64,000 nucleotides of DNA from Eutreptiella sp. 'Long Island Sound 2002' (GCA_964036045.1 OZ038380.1:70540186-70604185), one strand, 5' to 3'. Positions 36,901 to 47,288 are shown, numbered from the stretch's first letter. Notes: generated by a model not told the origin, from the sequence alone. A program made the numbers and translations.

Positions 36901-37548
36901 TTGGGCACTCTGTGGCGCGCCGGAGTCCACCGGCGCCACGGCCGGGACTGGGGCGGATTGCTGCGGCTTGGGGGCACGCATTCTGGGGGCAGAGGGTTGA
37001 GCACCCTGTGGCGCGCCCCTGTCAGCCGGCGCCATGGCCGGGACAGGGGCGGATTGCTGCGGCTCTGGGGCGCGCAATGATGGTGGTTGTGCCGAGGGTT
37101 GCGGTGGGATCATGACAAAATCCACACCCCCAGGTGGAGGCACGGGCGTTGCCTGTGGCGGGGCAGAGGGTGGCGCGCCCTTGTCAGCCGGCGCCATGGC
37201 CGGGACAGGGGCGGCGTGCGGCGCCTCTGGGGCGCGCGATGGTGGTGATGGTGGTGGTGCCGTTGCCTTTGGAGGGGCAGAGGGTGGCGCGCCCCTGTCA
37301 GCCGGCGCCAGGGCCGGGACAAGGGCGGCGTGCGGCGCCTCTGGGGCGCGCGATGGTGGTGATGGTGGTGGTGCCGTTGCCTTTGGGGGGGCAGAGGGTG
37401 GCGCGCCCCTATCAGCCGGCGCCAGGGCCGGGACAGAGGCGGTGTGCGGCGCCTCTGGGGCGCGCGACGCTGGTGATGGTGCTGGTGCCGTTGCCTTTGG
37501 CTTCGGCTTTCCACCATACTTGGTCTTGGCGAGCCATTTTGGAGCCAT
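33831..37548 (-). CDS. proline-rich UPF1-like SF1 helicase, in-frame UARs, 3' end runs into satellite
   Basis: ATG 37548 (MAPKWLAKTKYGG) starts a ~330-residue proline-rich region of ~33-residue repeats (PAMAPADRGAPQGAQPSAP). The repeat frame crosses TAA 36607-36609 with repeat sequence on both sides. TAG 36196-36198 then leads into the helicase. Superfamily-1 motifs follow in order: Walker A GAGTGKSET (~35770), VTAPTNAQVDMLLARV (~35590), motif II FVDEAS (~35290), motif III GDTGQLRP (~35200), motif IV VQQYRMTKPL (~34965), motif V TLDRFQGLQ (~34510) and motif VI TSRAQSELHLFG (~34395). TAG 34551-34553 lies between IV and V without breaking the frame. A +1 frame change at about 35515-35520 (G/C run) separates Ia from II. 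About 110 residues after motif VI the frame enters the satellite at 33928 and stops at a repeat-borne TGA 33831-33833, so the original C-terminus is probably lost or was short. Confidence 0.75.
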
Positions 37549-38859
37549 GGTTTTTTGGTTTTTTGGGGAGCGGTGTACCACAGTGTTATACCACAGGGTT
37601 ACATGCTAAGCGTGTCAACTGTTTGCTTCGGGACCCACCTCAGGTGCGGTATTGGCTGGATTTGGGCATTGGCAGTGGCATTTCAAAAGATCCGTGGAAC
37701 TCAAAACAGGGCTCAAGAAGAAGGTCCCTGCAGGAGTCTGCGCATGGCTCCCTGCTGCAGCCCAGACCGAAGTTCCGTGGAGCAGGCCCGTGCACACACA
37801 ACGTTGCCATCATCGAAGGGGCTGAAAATGGTTGGAAACTGCACAACCCACAACTACTAACAACCAATCGGGATGGGGTCGCAATATGTGGCTGGGTGTC
37901 AAATAGCAAACATGGAAGCAAATACCAGGAAATCAGAACCCCTTCTCAGTTGTTGTCAGCACATTCCTCATCGAAAGGGTTTGTGGTCGTAGGCGCCATG
38001 GCCTAGACCATGGACATACCAAACACCTCGATGGGTGTTTTTCAGGAACAAACAGCACACATTCAAATACAGATTCAAAAGAAATACAATGCGACACGTG
38101 GCACCAAAGTTGCAAATGTTCACGAATTGCAACATAGCACACCTCTGAGAACTGCAACGTGTAATCTGTGATTTTTTTCCATGTTTTTCCACTACACACA
38201 GAACCCACAGAACATTGAACGACGCAGACACGCATACACACCATGTGACGCTAACACTGAAAGAGTCAAGGCAGGCTTTTCCACACCATTGCACATGGGG
38301 TGCATGGGGCGTGTTTTCCCTACACTATGGATTTCTCTGGATGGTTTTCCAAACTTCCTCAAGAATCACCACGGCAAGACGGAGCACGACAACTCCGAGC
38401 ACAGGGTTTTTAATGGTCGTCACCGGATCCTGCGATAAACAACAAAGCGTGAGCAGGGCGAAGTGCAGCACATTGCCGGAACCCCTTCTCAGTTGTGATC
38501 AACGCGTTCATTATTGAAGGGGTCTCTGGTCTAAGGCGCAAAGGCCTATCATGTATCATTGTCGAATGGCAATTTTTGTTGGCAGTCTTCAACCTCCTTT
38601 TTGGGCAACCCGACCCTGAAGACCTTGGAGACCTCCTTCAATCTTGGGCAGGCAAGCATGGGCACAGTCGTACCATTGCAGGCAAACATAGTCAACGCAC
38701 AGAGCAGCAAACCTGGTGGTGATCACATGTGTGTACTCTTTCTCGCTGGTGCTGTTAGAACAAAAACAATCAAAAACACCTCAAGGGTGTCGTACACAAA
38801 CAAATTGTCGGCTCAACCAAAATCAGAATCAAAGTGAAGTTGTCACATACACTGCTGTC
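37549..38859. other. upstream region of the helicase gene with a duplicated ~75-bp segment
   Basis: No gene is recognised. Two ~75-bp copies lie at about 37936-38012 and 38478-38555: GAACCCCTTCTCAGTTG..., then TCATCGAAAGGGTTTGTGG or TCATTATTGAAGGGGTCTCT, then GGCGC...GGCC. They begin with the same GAACCCCTTCTCAG motif as the arrays at 6.3, 8.2, 9.8 and 41.1 kb and lie on the 5' side of the helicase gene. Confidence 0.6.
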
Positions 38860-39110
38860 AACAATTGGTTTCCAAACGGGGGGTTTTGTGTTTTCCGTGG
38901 CGCCTTTTTTCCTTGGGGGGGGGGTCAGGGGGGGGGGGTTTCCTCCGAAGAATTTGGTGTGGACAAGGGCGTGGGGGGAGGGGGGTTGATGTAGTGCATC
39001 ATCAAGGGGTTTGCGGGAGGGGGGTTCATGGTTTGGTAATGATGGTCCATAAAAGTCTGATGTCTGATGTCTGATAGCCGACTAGGTCGCTATACACAAT
39101 CCTGCCATGC
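38860..39110. repeat. right inverted repeat of the candidate giant element
   Basis: Reverse complement of blocks at 10262-10600. The inner block at 38862-38970 reads CAATTGGTTTCCAAACGGGG, GGTTTTGTGTTTTCCG, GGCGCCTTTTTTCCTTGGGG, then GAAGAATTTGGTGTGGACAA. The outer block at about 39048-39073 reads AAAGTCTGATGTCTGATGTC. TATACACAATCCTGC at about 39092 recurs near 10281 in the same orientation; it lies outside the outer block here but inside it on the left. No clean 8-bp target duplication was found by eye. Confidence 0.7.
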
Positions 39111-39574
39111 CGAAGCCACCAAACGGGCACCTTAGTGCCATGTTGTACCCAGGAGGAACCCTGCTCACCGTGATGTTCTAGTCCTTGGCTTACTCCAATG
39201 TCTCAGCCTTGTGTGCCCATGACCCGAGTGGGCACGCATCCCACCTGACATTACAATGATCACCTGGTCGAAAAGGGTTGGGTGGGGGTGCTGGCAAGGG
39301 GGGCCAGGCAAGGTGCAGTGTGGAGGTCAAGACGGGAAGCAAACAAGTGACCCCGATGGGAAACCCCAGCGGAGCACTAGCCGCCGCACTCGTCTTACTA
39401 CCACCACTAACCTGCAACCACGCCGGGCACAGCTCCTTCGTGAGTGGCATAGAGCCTCGGCACCCCACAATTGAAGCAATCCTTCGTGCCTTTCTTACCA
39501 CAATCCGAGATAGTACATCGCTCCAGCCCATCAACGTCGCGGCATTCCTCCCAACCGCAAGACGGAACGCGAAC
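39111..39574. other. no gene recognised
   Basis: The minus ORF over this stretch is the continuation of a shadow frame of the oxygenase-like gene, and nothing else is recognisable. Confidence 0.5.
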
Positions 39575-40938
39575 TCAGACCGTGAACGAGTACCTGACGG
39601 GAATAGTTGCAATGCCCAAGACAAGCACTCGTCTCCACCATGACTGCGGCTTGGAAAGAGGTCTACATCGGCCTGCATGGACTGAGTCGCTGTACAAGAC
39701 GAACAAGTCCCCGCATCGCAGCGGAAAGGGAATAGGGTCCAATGGACGGGGCAAACCCTCACGGCTATGTGGCAAGAAGACGGTGTCGGTGCCATCAACA
39801 CAATACAAGTGCTGGTGCAAGGCCGCAAAGACGGACACCACCCTCTTCCCATCAGGAACCTTCATCATGTCGCAATGGTAGCATTGCATTTCCCGCCCCT
39901 TCGCACCAATTGCGGCCGCTTGGTACACCTTGTGGTCCCCACTCCATGTGTTGTTGAACAAGCCGAGAACGAAGTTTGTGAATGACATGAGGGCCTCACA
40001 TTCATGGTATCCAACACCCAATCCTTCTACGTCAATATGAAGAAGTCGTAGGGCAAACATCCTTCTATTGCCCGAGTCCGGACCGCGGTGAACCCTCGGA
40101 AAGTCATTGAAAACGGGATCCCAAGTGTCGCATGGTCGAGTTTCAAGGGCTTCCACAACCTTATCGAGCATTTCCATGGGCACCACTGCTTTCCACAACA
40201 ACTGTGCCGTCCCATCCAATTTGCTTGGGTCTTCGTTGAAGGTGAACTCCGAGCTCAACACACCAACCGTGGGTGGGTCTCCCACCCCAACCCATGGCAA
40301 CGGAAATTGCCTCGGTAGTCCACAATTTCCCCCACCTTATGGGATGGGGTGGTAATGCCCTCCACCGGATCCGCAAAGGCAAGTCCGGAATTGGTTGACA
40401 AACTTCGAACCGGAAAAGTGTCCATCTTGGAGGCGGGCAATACACGCTCCTTGTGGTCAATTGGAACACTTCCAATGGCACGACGTGTCATCTCTGAGGG
40501 CCTCGGCTTGGTGCTGGTGAAAACCAGACAATCGTCCTCGTCCTCTCCAATCCAATAAACCACATCCTCCCGGGCCCGACCACTAGGTTCCTTTCCCTTG
40601 GCCTTGTCCTTTGGCTTTGGAACGTGTGGCAAGATCCCCGCAAGGAGGCTCGTAACGTCCGCACTATTGAGGTGGGGCAAAACGGCCCCAAGTGTAGGAT
40701 TGAGCATGAAGGTGGTGTGAAGCAAGTCACCAACGAGCCCGGGCTCCATCTCTCCAAGAACACTCCGCGGCGCCTCGATACGACCCAACGGAGTCCCCGG
40801 ATTGACATTGGCCTTCGCGGGTAGCCCGTGGATAGGGATGGTCTCCTCCACTTCAGTAGGGGCGGCAGCGATAAGACGGGTGCCCAAGCGATCATTGGCT
40901 TCACGTAACCAACGACCAATGACGGGGGGCACGGGCAT
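39575..40938 (-). CDS. 2OG-Fe(II)-oxygenase/cupin-like protein, one frame change
   Basis: ATG 40938 (MPVPPVIGRWLREAND) opens a frame with a lysine-rich stretch (KPKDKAKGKE) and an acidic one (GEDEDD). Near 40305 the sensible frame changes by one base (GNF then PLPWVGVGDPP) and continues to TGA 39575-39577. The C-terminal ~110 residues have the order of a dioxygenase jelly roll: QCYHCDMMKVPDGKRVVSVF (a possible H-x-D pair), then a strand-rich segment, then RCGDLFVLYSDSVHAGR (GD turn and distal His) followed by an Arg-containing strand (RRVLVLGIA). This pattern is common in 2-oxoglutarate oxygenases, but the substrate cannot be inferred. It lies just outside the right inverted repeat. No UAR codon was seen in it. 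Confidence 0.5.
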
Positions 40939-41029
40939 GGGGGTAACTAATGGACCAAAGGTGCAAAGGAGGTGAAACTGGACAAGTGATGGAAACACAC
41001 ACCAAATCAGAAACCCGCCCGACAAGTCA

Positions 41030-41165
41030 TTTGGGAAACCCCTTTCTGATCATGAAGCCCCCCCGAGAGATCTTTTTGAGAACCCCGATCTAACCATGAA
41101 GGTAAGCTGCGAAATCCCGAGAAGGTGTCCGAGAAGGGGTTCTCAGGTTTTCGGAAGACCGCACC
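41030..41165. repeat. GAACCCC/GGGGTTCTC motif array (copy 4)
   Basis: Units GGAAACCCCTTTCTGATCAT, TTTTTGAGAACCCCGATCTA and GAGAAGGGGTTCTCAGG lie between the oxygenase-like gene (ATG 40938) and the end of the next minus gene (TGA 41143). As at 8.2 and 9.8 kb, the array is on the 5' side of a minus gene. Confidence 0.65.
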
Positions 41166-44100
41166 TAGTTGTTCTACCCTAAACCAAGGAACGCCGCCCC
41201 CTTAGTTTTCGTCCCCAGAACCCCTCAATTTGTTTTGGGCCCGCTATACCTTGATGGGGTGGGGGGTCCCCGGGAGGCCCGTTTTGGGGGAGGGGTTCCG
41301 AGTACCAGCTTCCCGCTTGCACCACAAGGTGCCTGTGCCATGTGCTTTGGCTCGTGCCCGAGGGCACGACCACACATTACAGCAGGCAAGGGGCTTCCAC
41401 CGCTGCCTCCGCCTTGGACCACGTGTTCACGGCTAGCGCGGTGGCCAAGGTGCATGGCTCAATGTTCGCCACATCTAGCACCTATGAGACCATTCTAGCC
41501 ACGGTGCGGATGCGCTCCAGGGGGGTTGACCCCTTCGCGTGGAAGCGGTACCGGTCATTGACCCCAACCCCTGGAAGTTGGATGAGAGTGACCCTTATTT
41601 CCGGGTGGTCCGCTACCACCCTTGGCACACACTAGAAGACCCCATTCCGTTCTAGCCAAGATGGTGCTAGAAGGCTAGAACGGATAAGAGGGGGGGGGGG
41701 GAACGGCACATGGGGGTAAGGGGTGGGTACTTTGAGGGTTTCAACCTAGAGACCCCTATCCGTACTCGGGGGCCCATGCTTTGTTTTTCATAATTTCATT
41801 GTTGTCACCCGAATTCGGAGTGCAAAAAAAATTTGTTCTAGCAAGGTTTTAGCGAGCTCTAGCGACCGCCGCCAGCGCTCGTGAGAACGTTGCGGGAACT
41901 CTTCGCGAGGAAACGACGCTAGAACGATATAAATTAGTGCTCCGCCACTCCTCAAAGAGGAACTACCCCAGCTACCATGGCCAGCCGTGGTCAATCATAG
42001 GGTGGGGATGCTTCACCCGACTCGCGGAGCGCCGGGTTCCCCCCCCTCAAGCACCTGGTTAACCCGGTTAGCCGCCCACCCCATAGGTCACTTGGAAGGT
42101 CACTTAGCGGGCCGGAACCGGGTCACTTGGTGGTGGGTTAGCCCGATTAGCCCGGTTAGCTCGATTAGCCCCCTAGCTCCCTTGCCCCCCTTTCACAGGT
42201 CGCGACACGCCGGCTACCCCTCCTGCGTGGTGGGGGGCTCGCCTCCCTCGTCATCCTTGTCGTCCCCATTGCTGTCCCCCAAGGTCTCCCGGAGGTAGGC
42301 CCCCCCCTCCTCCGAGGTGAGGAAGAGGAGGTCCCCTGGCACCCGGAGGGTGCCCCCCTCTTTGTCTCTCTTCCTCTTCTTCCCCTTCTTCCCCTCCTCC
42401 CCATTGGACCCCTGCGACACCATCCATCACTCCCCCCGGTCCGGCTCCTCATCCCAAACCCCCAACACCGTCACTTGGGTGACGGTCCCACCGTTGCCCC
42501 CCTCCGCCCAAGGGACATACGGGGTGTCCCCCACCCCCGGCACAAGGGTCACGGCGCCTATTTCCTAAGGGGGTGGGCTGGAATTTGCACCCCCGGGACG
42601 CCTTCAACAAGGCCGTACGGGCAATCCGCCCCGTCCTGAACACGCACGGCACGGTATGCCGAGTAGTGTTCTAGCATTGATGCGAGGAAGCGTTCGAGCG
42701 TTGATCTAGCCAAACCGCCATCGCCGCCGGTTGACCGCATTTAGAGCGTCGCTAGAATAGTTGCCTAGAAGGTCGCTAGAACATCTGCCTCTTGTTTCTC
42801 ACAGTTCATCGCCCTCCGGTTGTGTGTTGGGGAACGAAGCAGAATGCGGGTTGAGTGGCGCTATGGAGTGGGCCGCACACACCTCATGGGGGGTCACGAA
42901 GCTTGGGCGCACGTTCAGGAGTGACCCCAACTTGGCGGTCTTGATGTTGTACGGGTTGGGTAGGTGAGAGGCGGGAAGGAGCAGGGGGGGGTGGGATGAC
43001 TTGCGGCCCAGGGGTTGGATGAGGGTGGGGGAGGAGGTGGGCAAAAGCAGTAGGCAGAATAGCAGCAGCAACAATACCACCACCACCACCAGCAGCAGCG
43101 GTGGGAGGACCCCCCCGCCAAGGGCCCCAAGCCCCCCCCACAAGGCCCCCAAAAAAGAAGCCCCGCCACCTAGAGAGTAGCAAGGAAAACAGCCAAGCCC
43201 AAGCCGAAGCTTGGGGGTGGTCGCTTGTTGGGGTGCTCCGGCTGTGAGCGTGCTGGGGCATTTGGTTGGGGCAGGTGGCGATGCCCTGCATCAATCCGGC
43301 ATACGCCCCGCGGTTGGCCGCCGATGCGTCGAAGCCCCCCATCCCCATGATCTCCGACCACGTCCGCGACCACTCCCACGTCATCCCAGCTACCTGCACA
43401 CCCCCGAGCTCCATGGCCTCCCACTAATGGCAAAGGAACAAGGCTTGCCCTACGTCCCCCTTCTTGACGTCAGGGGTGAAGACATTGAATTGGGGCATTT
43501 GAAACATCTTCACCCCGTTGTCGGAAGGGGGGACCACTTTTCCCTTCCTGCCCCCCGATAGTTCCGGCTGCCACTGCCATTACCCCGGAACCCCCCCAAC
43601 CTGCAGGGGTTTGTCCGTGTGGACCCCACGCTCAGCTACCCACACCCACCTTCCCTGCCCTAAAATGTTGTGATGCACGCGGTGCATCACGGAAAAAAGA
43701 GTGCAAACCGGAATCTCCGAGGGCAGGAGGACGAGGGTGTCAAGCCGTGGGGGGCGGGGGCCCTCGAGGATGGCGCCGTCCCAAGGCATGTCCATGTTGG
43801 CCCCCGCTCCCGGGTTTTCCAAATACTCCCTCAACCACGCCATGTCTGTGCCGTCTAACGTCTCCTCCTCTACCACCTCCTCCACCTCCTCCTTCACGTT
43901 CCTACCCCTGGCTACCCAATCCTCCAACATGGCCATCGCCCTCTCCAACTGCTCCACATTCGCCTACGTCTCCTTTGCCTTCTTCACCGCCTTGTCCACA
44001 GCCCCCCTCACCCGCTCCGCGCGCTCCACCTACCCCGCACTACGCAACTCCCCCGCCTTCGTCTCCCAATCCCTCGCCTTTCCATCCGCCCTCGATCGTG

Positions 44101-44412
44101 ATGTCCCTTGGGCCCCCAACGAACCAGAGAGCCTTAGGAGCTCGGCCTCCAGCCTTTGCAGCTCCTCCAGCCCGTCGGGGGACAATCCCTCTCCCTGTCC
44201 CTTCCCTTCCCCTTGTCCTCCGCCCCTACCTCCACCTCCTCCTCCCGCTACTTCTCTTTCAACGGCGCGGTAGATGTGCGGGCATCGCGGGGGTGATGGG
44301 GTTGCAAGGGAGGGGGAGGATGTTGGGGCTGGGGTTGGAGCTCGGGCTCGGGCTGGGGTTGCAGTTGTTGGAGCAGCTGCCCGAGCAGTTGCTGCGTTTG
44401 CAATTGCTATGA
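41143..44412 (-). CDS. multi-exon uncharacterised protein, coiled coil, at least seven in-frame UAR codons
   Basis: The 5'-most segment seen follows an acceptor-like CATAG at 44413 (QLQTQQLLGQLLQQLQPQPE, with a TAG between LKEK and REEE). A one-base frame change near 44190 leads to a clear coiled coil (LEELQRLEAELLRL; VERAERVRGAVDKAVKKAK) crossing TAG 44030-44032 and TAG 43964-43966. The same frame crosses TAA 43580-43582 (before WQWQPELSGGRKGK) and TAG 43424-43426 (before WEAMELGGVQV). Further minus pieces are ~42802-42965 (RPSFVTPHEVCAAHSIAPLN, ending at GATGAACT before GTGAGA), ~42193-42640 (GTLRVPGDLLFLTSEEGGAY) and 41143-41632. The last crosses TAG 41482 and TAA 41377 (VTLIQLPGVGVNDRYRFHAK) to TGA 41143. 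Gaps between pieces carry CTAGAAC clusters and look like introns; exact junctions are uncertain. No family is recognised. Confidence 0.5.
41640..41970. repeat. intron-like gap rich in CTAGAAC/GTTCTAG (cluster 1)
   Basis: GTTCTAGCC, GGCTAGAACGG, TTGTTCTAGC and GCTAGAACGATAT occur at 41651-41688 and 41838-41930, around a 12-base G-run and non-coding sequence. In the minus direction the left end reads TCTTCTAG, a good acceptor for the exon at 41632. Confidence 0.55.
42650..42802. repeat. intron-like gap rich in CTAGAAC/GTTCTAG (cluster 2)
   Basis: Contains GTTCTAGC, GAAGCGTTCGAGCGTTGATC, TAGC, CGCTAGAATAG and CGCTAGAAC. It shares the GAAGCGTTC.AGCGTTGATCTAGC stretch with cluster 3. Splice-like ends exist for both strands (minus GTGAGA...TTCAG, plus GTATGC...CACAG); the minus direction fits the neighbouring exons better. 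Confidence 0.55.
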
Positions 44413-44620
44413 CAAAAGGGGCGGCAGTGACAGGCTAGACAAAGCGCTCTTCGCGATCGCCAATCCGAATGCCGATCTAGTGAAACAACTCCTGGAGCAA
44501 GTATTTTGCCGTGCGTTCTACGTTGGTCTAGGGAAGCGTTCTAGCGTTGATCTAGCAATCGTGATCGGTTGCCTGAACTTCGCTAGAACGCCGCTAGAAG
44601 AATTGCCTGCATGCGGCCCT
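44413..44620. repeat. intron-like gap rich in CTAGAAC/GTTCTAG (cluster 3)
   Basis: Holds GATCTAGTG, GGTCTAGGG, GAAGCGTTCTAGCGTTGATC, TAGC, CGCTAGAACGCCGCTAGAAG. In the minus direction it ends in CCCCTTTTGTCATAG, an acceptor-like sequence directly before the glutamine-rich exon. Confidence 0.55.
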
Positions 44621-44722
44621 TGCCCCTCCTAACCTCCATGGCATCCCTATCTGAGTATGGAACCTGCGATCGTGGCCCCCCATGCACAACCCATGACAAA
44701 CCAAAATAGGCAAAAAACCAAG

Positions 44723-45178
44723 TCATACACTATGCTTACACACTAGCTTGCCTGTGGATGGCCGACCACTTACGCCCTGACACCTCATACACCCCATCCC
44801 ACTGAAACCCCCCCCATGGTTGTGCTCGTTATGCCCCTGTTTCAGAAAGCGGTTGAGGCTTTCTAAAATGTCCCCACAAAACATGGCCAACCCAAGTGGC
44901 CAAACGCTTTGCAACGTGGCATCTACATCGTGCTCAAGGCTCAGTACATACCATGATGCCGCACCAACAGTGCAGTGACGGCCAAAAACCTCCGCCACTA
45001 CGGCACAATTCAACAAATTAGGACCCTAATATGTATAACAGAGGCACTGCAGCAGGTCCCATATGTTCGTGATGGCCTTGTACTTGGCCGAGCCCGGCTT
45101 AATGCCAAGGCATCTAGCAATATCCGGGCAAAAATAGGCCGTTTCTTGCCCATCTGGGGAAGCTGCCCCGTAAACGCT
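44723..45178 (-). pseudogene. C-terminal fragment of a transposase-like protein
   Basis: A minus frame between TGA 45179-45181 and TGA 44723-44725 crosses TAG 45026-45028. After it the translation (EVFGRHCTVGAASWYVLSLE; LGLAMFCGDILESLNRFLKQ; GHNEHNHGGGF) has the E..N..LK...N.GGG pattern seen near the C-termini of large KDZ-like or related transposases. Upstream minus frames (45179-45497) keep coding-like sequence in shifting frames (LVQYATDVEFAVCLGHVAYF), so this is probably the tail of a longer, broken gene. The family name is tentative. Confidence 0.4.
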
Positions 45179-45952
45179 TCAACTAGCATTCCTATGCGAC
45201 AGGAGAACTTGCAGGTCTTGACGGAGCGAAGGGGTGACCCCCCTTGCCTCCCGGGCAACAAACTCCCCCAACAAGCGGCCCATGGCCATCATCAAGTGCA
45301 AAATACGCAACATGGCCCAAGCACACCGCAAATTCAACATCCGTTGCATATTGCACAAGTGATGATAGCATTGTGGCTGGAGCAATACCAGTCCATGGCA
45401 AGAAAGGGCTTTTCGACCTAGTCCCTATTAGAGACCCAATAAGCCCAATACATGCCGACGCAAGGTGGTCGCGTTTGGTTATTTTAGCTATTGGCACTAT
45501 CTCCGTTCCCCGACAAATTGTTTGCCTTCAACCTCTTTCTTCGGGTCCTCGCTGACTCTTTACAATACAGGGAGTGCAGGCACACTCCCACTCAACCTGT
45601 GGCGGGGTTGTCAATGCACGGCCCCTAGTATGAACGAGTCACACTACATGTGCACCAATGACAATATGTGTGCCTTGTTTTAATTTGTATGACTCGGTCA
45701 ACATGATTCGGCACCATTGTGTGTGCCGGATACTCATTTGTTTCATTTTGTCACAAAGGTGGCTTAATGACCACTTTTTTCTTCATGCTCATAGCAGAAT
45801 TTGCGACACTGCTCAGTCTTTCTAAGGACCGCATAAGCAATATGAAGTCAACCTTTGCATTGCAATTATGTTTGCATGTCACGGCCGGGAGTATATTGTC
45901 ACAGTGAATGCGCAATGCAACAGAACGTCCGTAGCACTGATGCCTGCTCTGA
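45179..45952. other. broken coding remnants, then AT-richer non-coding sequence
   Basis: To about 45500 the minus strand holds remnants that probably belong to the transposase-like fragment on the left. From 45500 to 45952 no coding signal is recognised. Confidence 0.4.
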
Positions 45953-47085
45953 TCACAATGGAGAAGGGGTGTATGCCACAGGAATGGAGGGGGGGGCGCG
46001 GAAGTAGAGTGGCCATCCATTGGGCGTTGTTGGATGTGGCCCCAACCACACACAAGGCGCGATGCCCTCATAGGAGGAGGTCCCCCGCGTAGGTGGACCA
46101 TGCTACAAAACTTGCCCGGACAGTGTGCTCAGTGCATGCGTTGTCAGCTACCAAATAAATGGGGGTTCCGGGGGTGGAGTGTTAAGGTCACCCTTCACGT
46201 ATAGCTGTGCGGGGTTGACTGATTTTTGAGGCAGGGCTTGGATGGTGACTTTGAGCTTTAACAAGCGCCCAACAAGCGCCCCGGTCTCCGCCGTGGGGTG
46301 TTGGAGGCGTGTCAGCTACGGGCGGCAGCACATCTGCCTGCTCACGACCGACGGCTTCCCCACGCCACTCACCCCAGGGGAGGGGCACACGTAGGGTTGC
46401 GACATGGCCGCAGATAGTTTAAACTCAACCAAGACGGCTAGCAGCGCCAGAAAAACCCCAAGCCCGGGGATATTGCCATCCCTTTCCCACGCGGGCCCCG
46501 GCTCGGCACCCGGGTCTGCTGCAATGATGACGCCTTCTTTGTCCAGCCCTCGTTGGCCCACGGCGAGGGGTTCATGCAACAGTTTCGTAGGGATGGCGCC
46601 ATATGCCCCGCATCCCCAACCTTCTTTAGGTGGAGTTCTTTGCCTTAGTGTTGCGAGATGAGACAATCACTCCAGAGTCCCGGACCGTTGGCCTCATAGG
46701 CAACCCCAAAGATTGAGGATCACGGGAGCTGTTGGGCATTCCGATATTGCACCAAGTGCTTGGACGACCCCCATCGGAAACCTCGTGTCGAAGGTGAAGA
46801 AATGCAGGTAGCGGTGTCCCTCGCATTAGACGACCTCCCCGCAGCGCCGCTCCTAGAACTCCGGGTGCGCCATTTTTTTGTGCTTGGGGCTCTAGATTTC
46901 GTCCTCTCGGAAGTTCTGTCGGCAACTTCGACTTGCCGCCCCCAAAAGCCCAAGTGAGCAACGTATACTGTCGTGGGTGGGGTATCGCGAAGTCGGCGTC
47001 TCAAGGGTTGTTGTATGGTCCGCGCAATGAGGAGGGTGTTGCCATTCCGCACCTCACCGTGCGAAACGCCTTATGCCTGGCACAT
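45953..47085 (-). CDS. uncharacterised protein with at least four in-frame UAR codons
   Basis: ATG 47085 starts MCQA, then TAA 47071-47073, then GVSHGEVRNGNTLLIARTIQ in the same frame. The sensible frame changes near 46935 (GFWG then GKSKLPTELPRGR) and again near 46630 (NTKAKNST then KEGWGCGAYGAIPTKLLHE). The last part crosses TAG 46316-46318, TAG 46148-46150 and TAG 46103-46105 (TRLQHPTAETGALVGRLLKL; LTTHALSTLSG) and ends at TGA 45953-45955. One hydrophobic stretch (LGVFLALLAVLVEFKL) near 46425 may be a membrane segment. No family is recognised. Two frame changes suggest decay, sequence errors or small introns. Confidence 0.4.
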
Positions 47086-47162
47086 GACTATTTTTGGGCG
47101 GCGCGGTGACTAAGGCCCCAAATCCCGCTTCGGCGTTGCGGCTTGCCTGACTACCCGTCCCC

Positions 47163-47288
47163 TTGGTACACGCTAGAACACCCAATTTCGTTGTAGCCTA
47201 GAACTCTTCGCTAGAACGTTCTAGCCTAGACGAGATCAATACTAGAACGATATCAGGTCCACCAAGAAGTGCCATTTTCTTCCCAGTC
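47163..47288 (+). repeat. intron-like segment with CTAGAAC motifs (cluster 4)
   Basis: Starts GTACACGCTAGAACACC and ends TTTTCTTCCCAG in the plus direction, with GCCTAGAAC, GCTAGAACGTTCTAGCC and ACTAGAACGATATC inside: four CTAGAAC and one GTTCTAG in 126 bp. It directly precedes the plus-strand gene. Confidence 0.55.

Noticed and set aside
36607-37548. Plus-strand Gly/Ala-rich ORFs opposite the proline-rich region
   Set aside because: They are reverse-strand shadows of the proline-rich repeat; the minus frame joins the helicase.
10262-39110. An 8-bp target-site duplication to fix the element ends
   Set aside because: No convincing 8-bp match next to the inverted blocks was found by eye; only the offset TATACACAATCCTGC repeat is shared.
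41922-41980. TATA box (GATATAAATT) plus ATGG at 41977 as a plus-strand promoter and start
   Set aside because: The segment looks like an intron of the minus gene, and the plus frame has proline/serine-rich low-complexity sequence antisense to a more protein-like minus frame.
42650-42967. Plus-strand exon pair 42566-42655 and 42803-42967
   Set aside because: Splice-like ends and open frames exist on plus, but the minus reading joins the neighbouring coiled-coil gene and the 41143-41632 exon, so minus was preferred; this is not certain.
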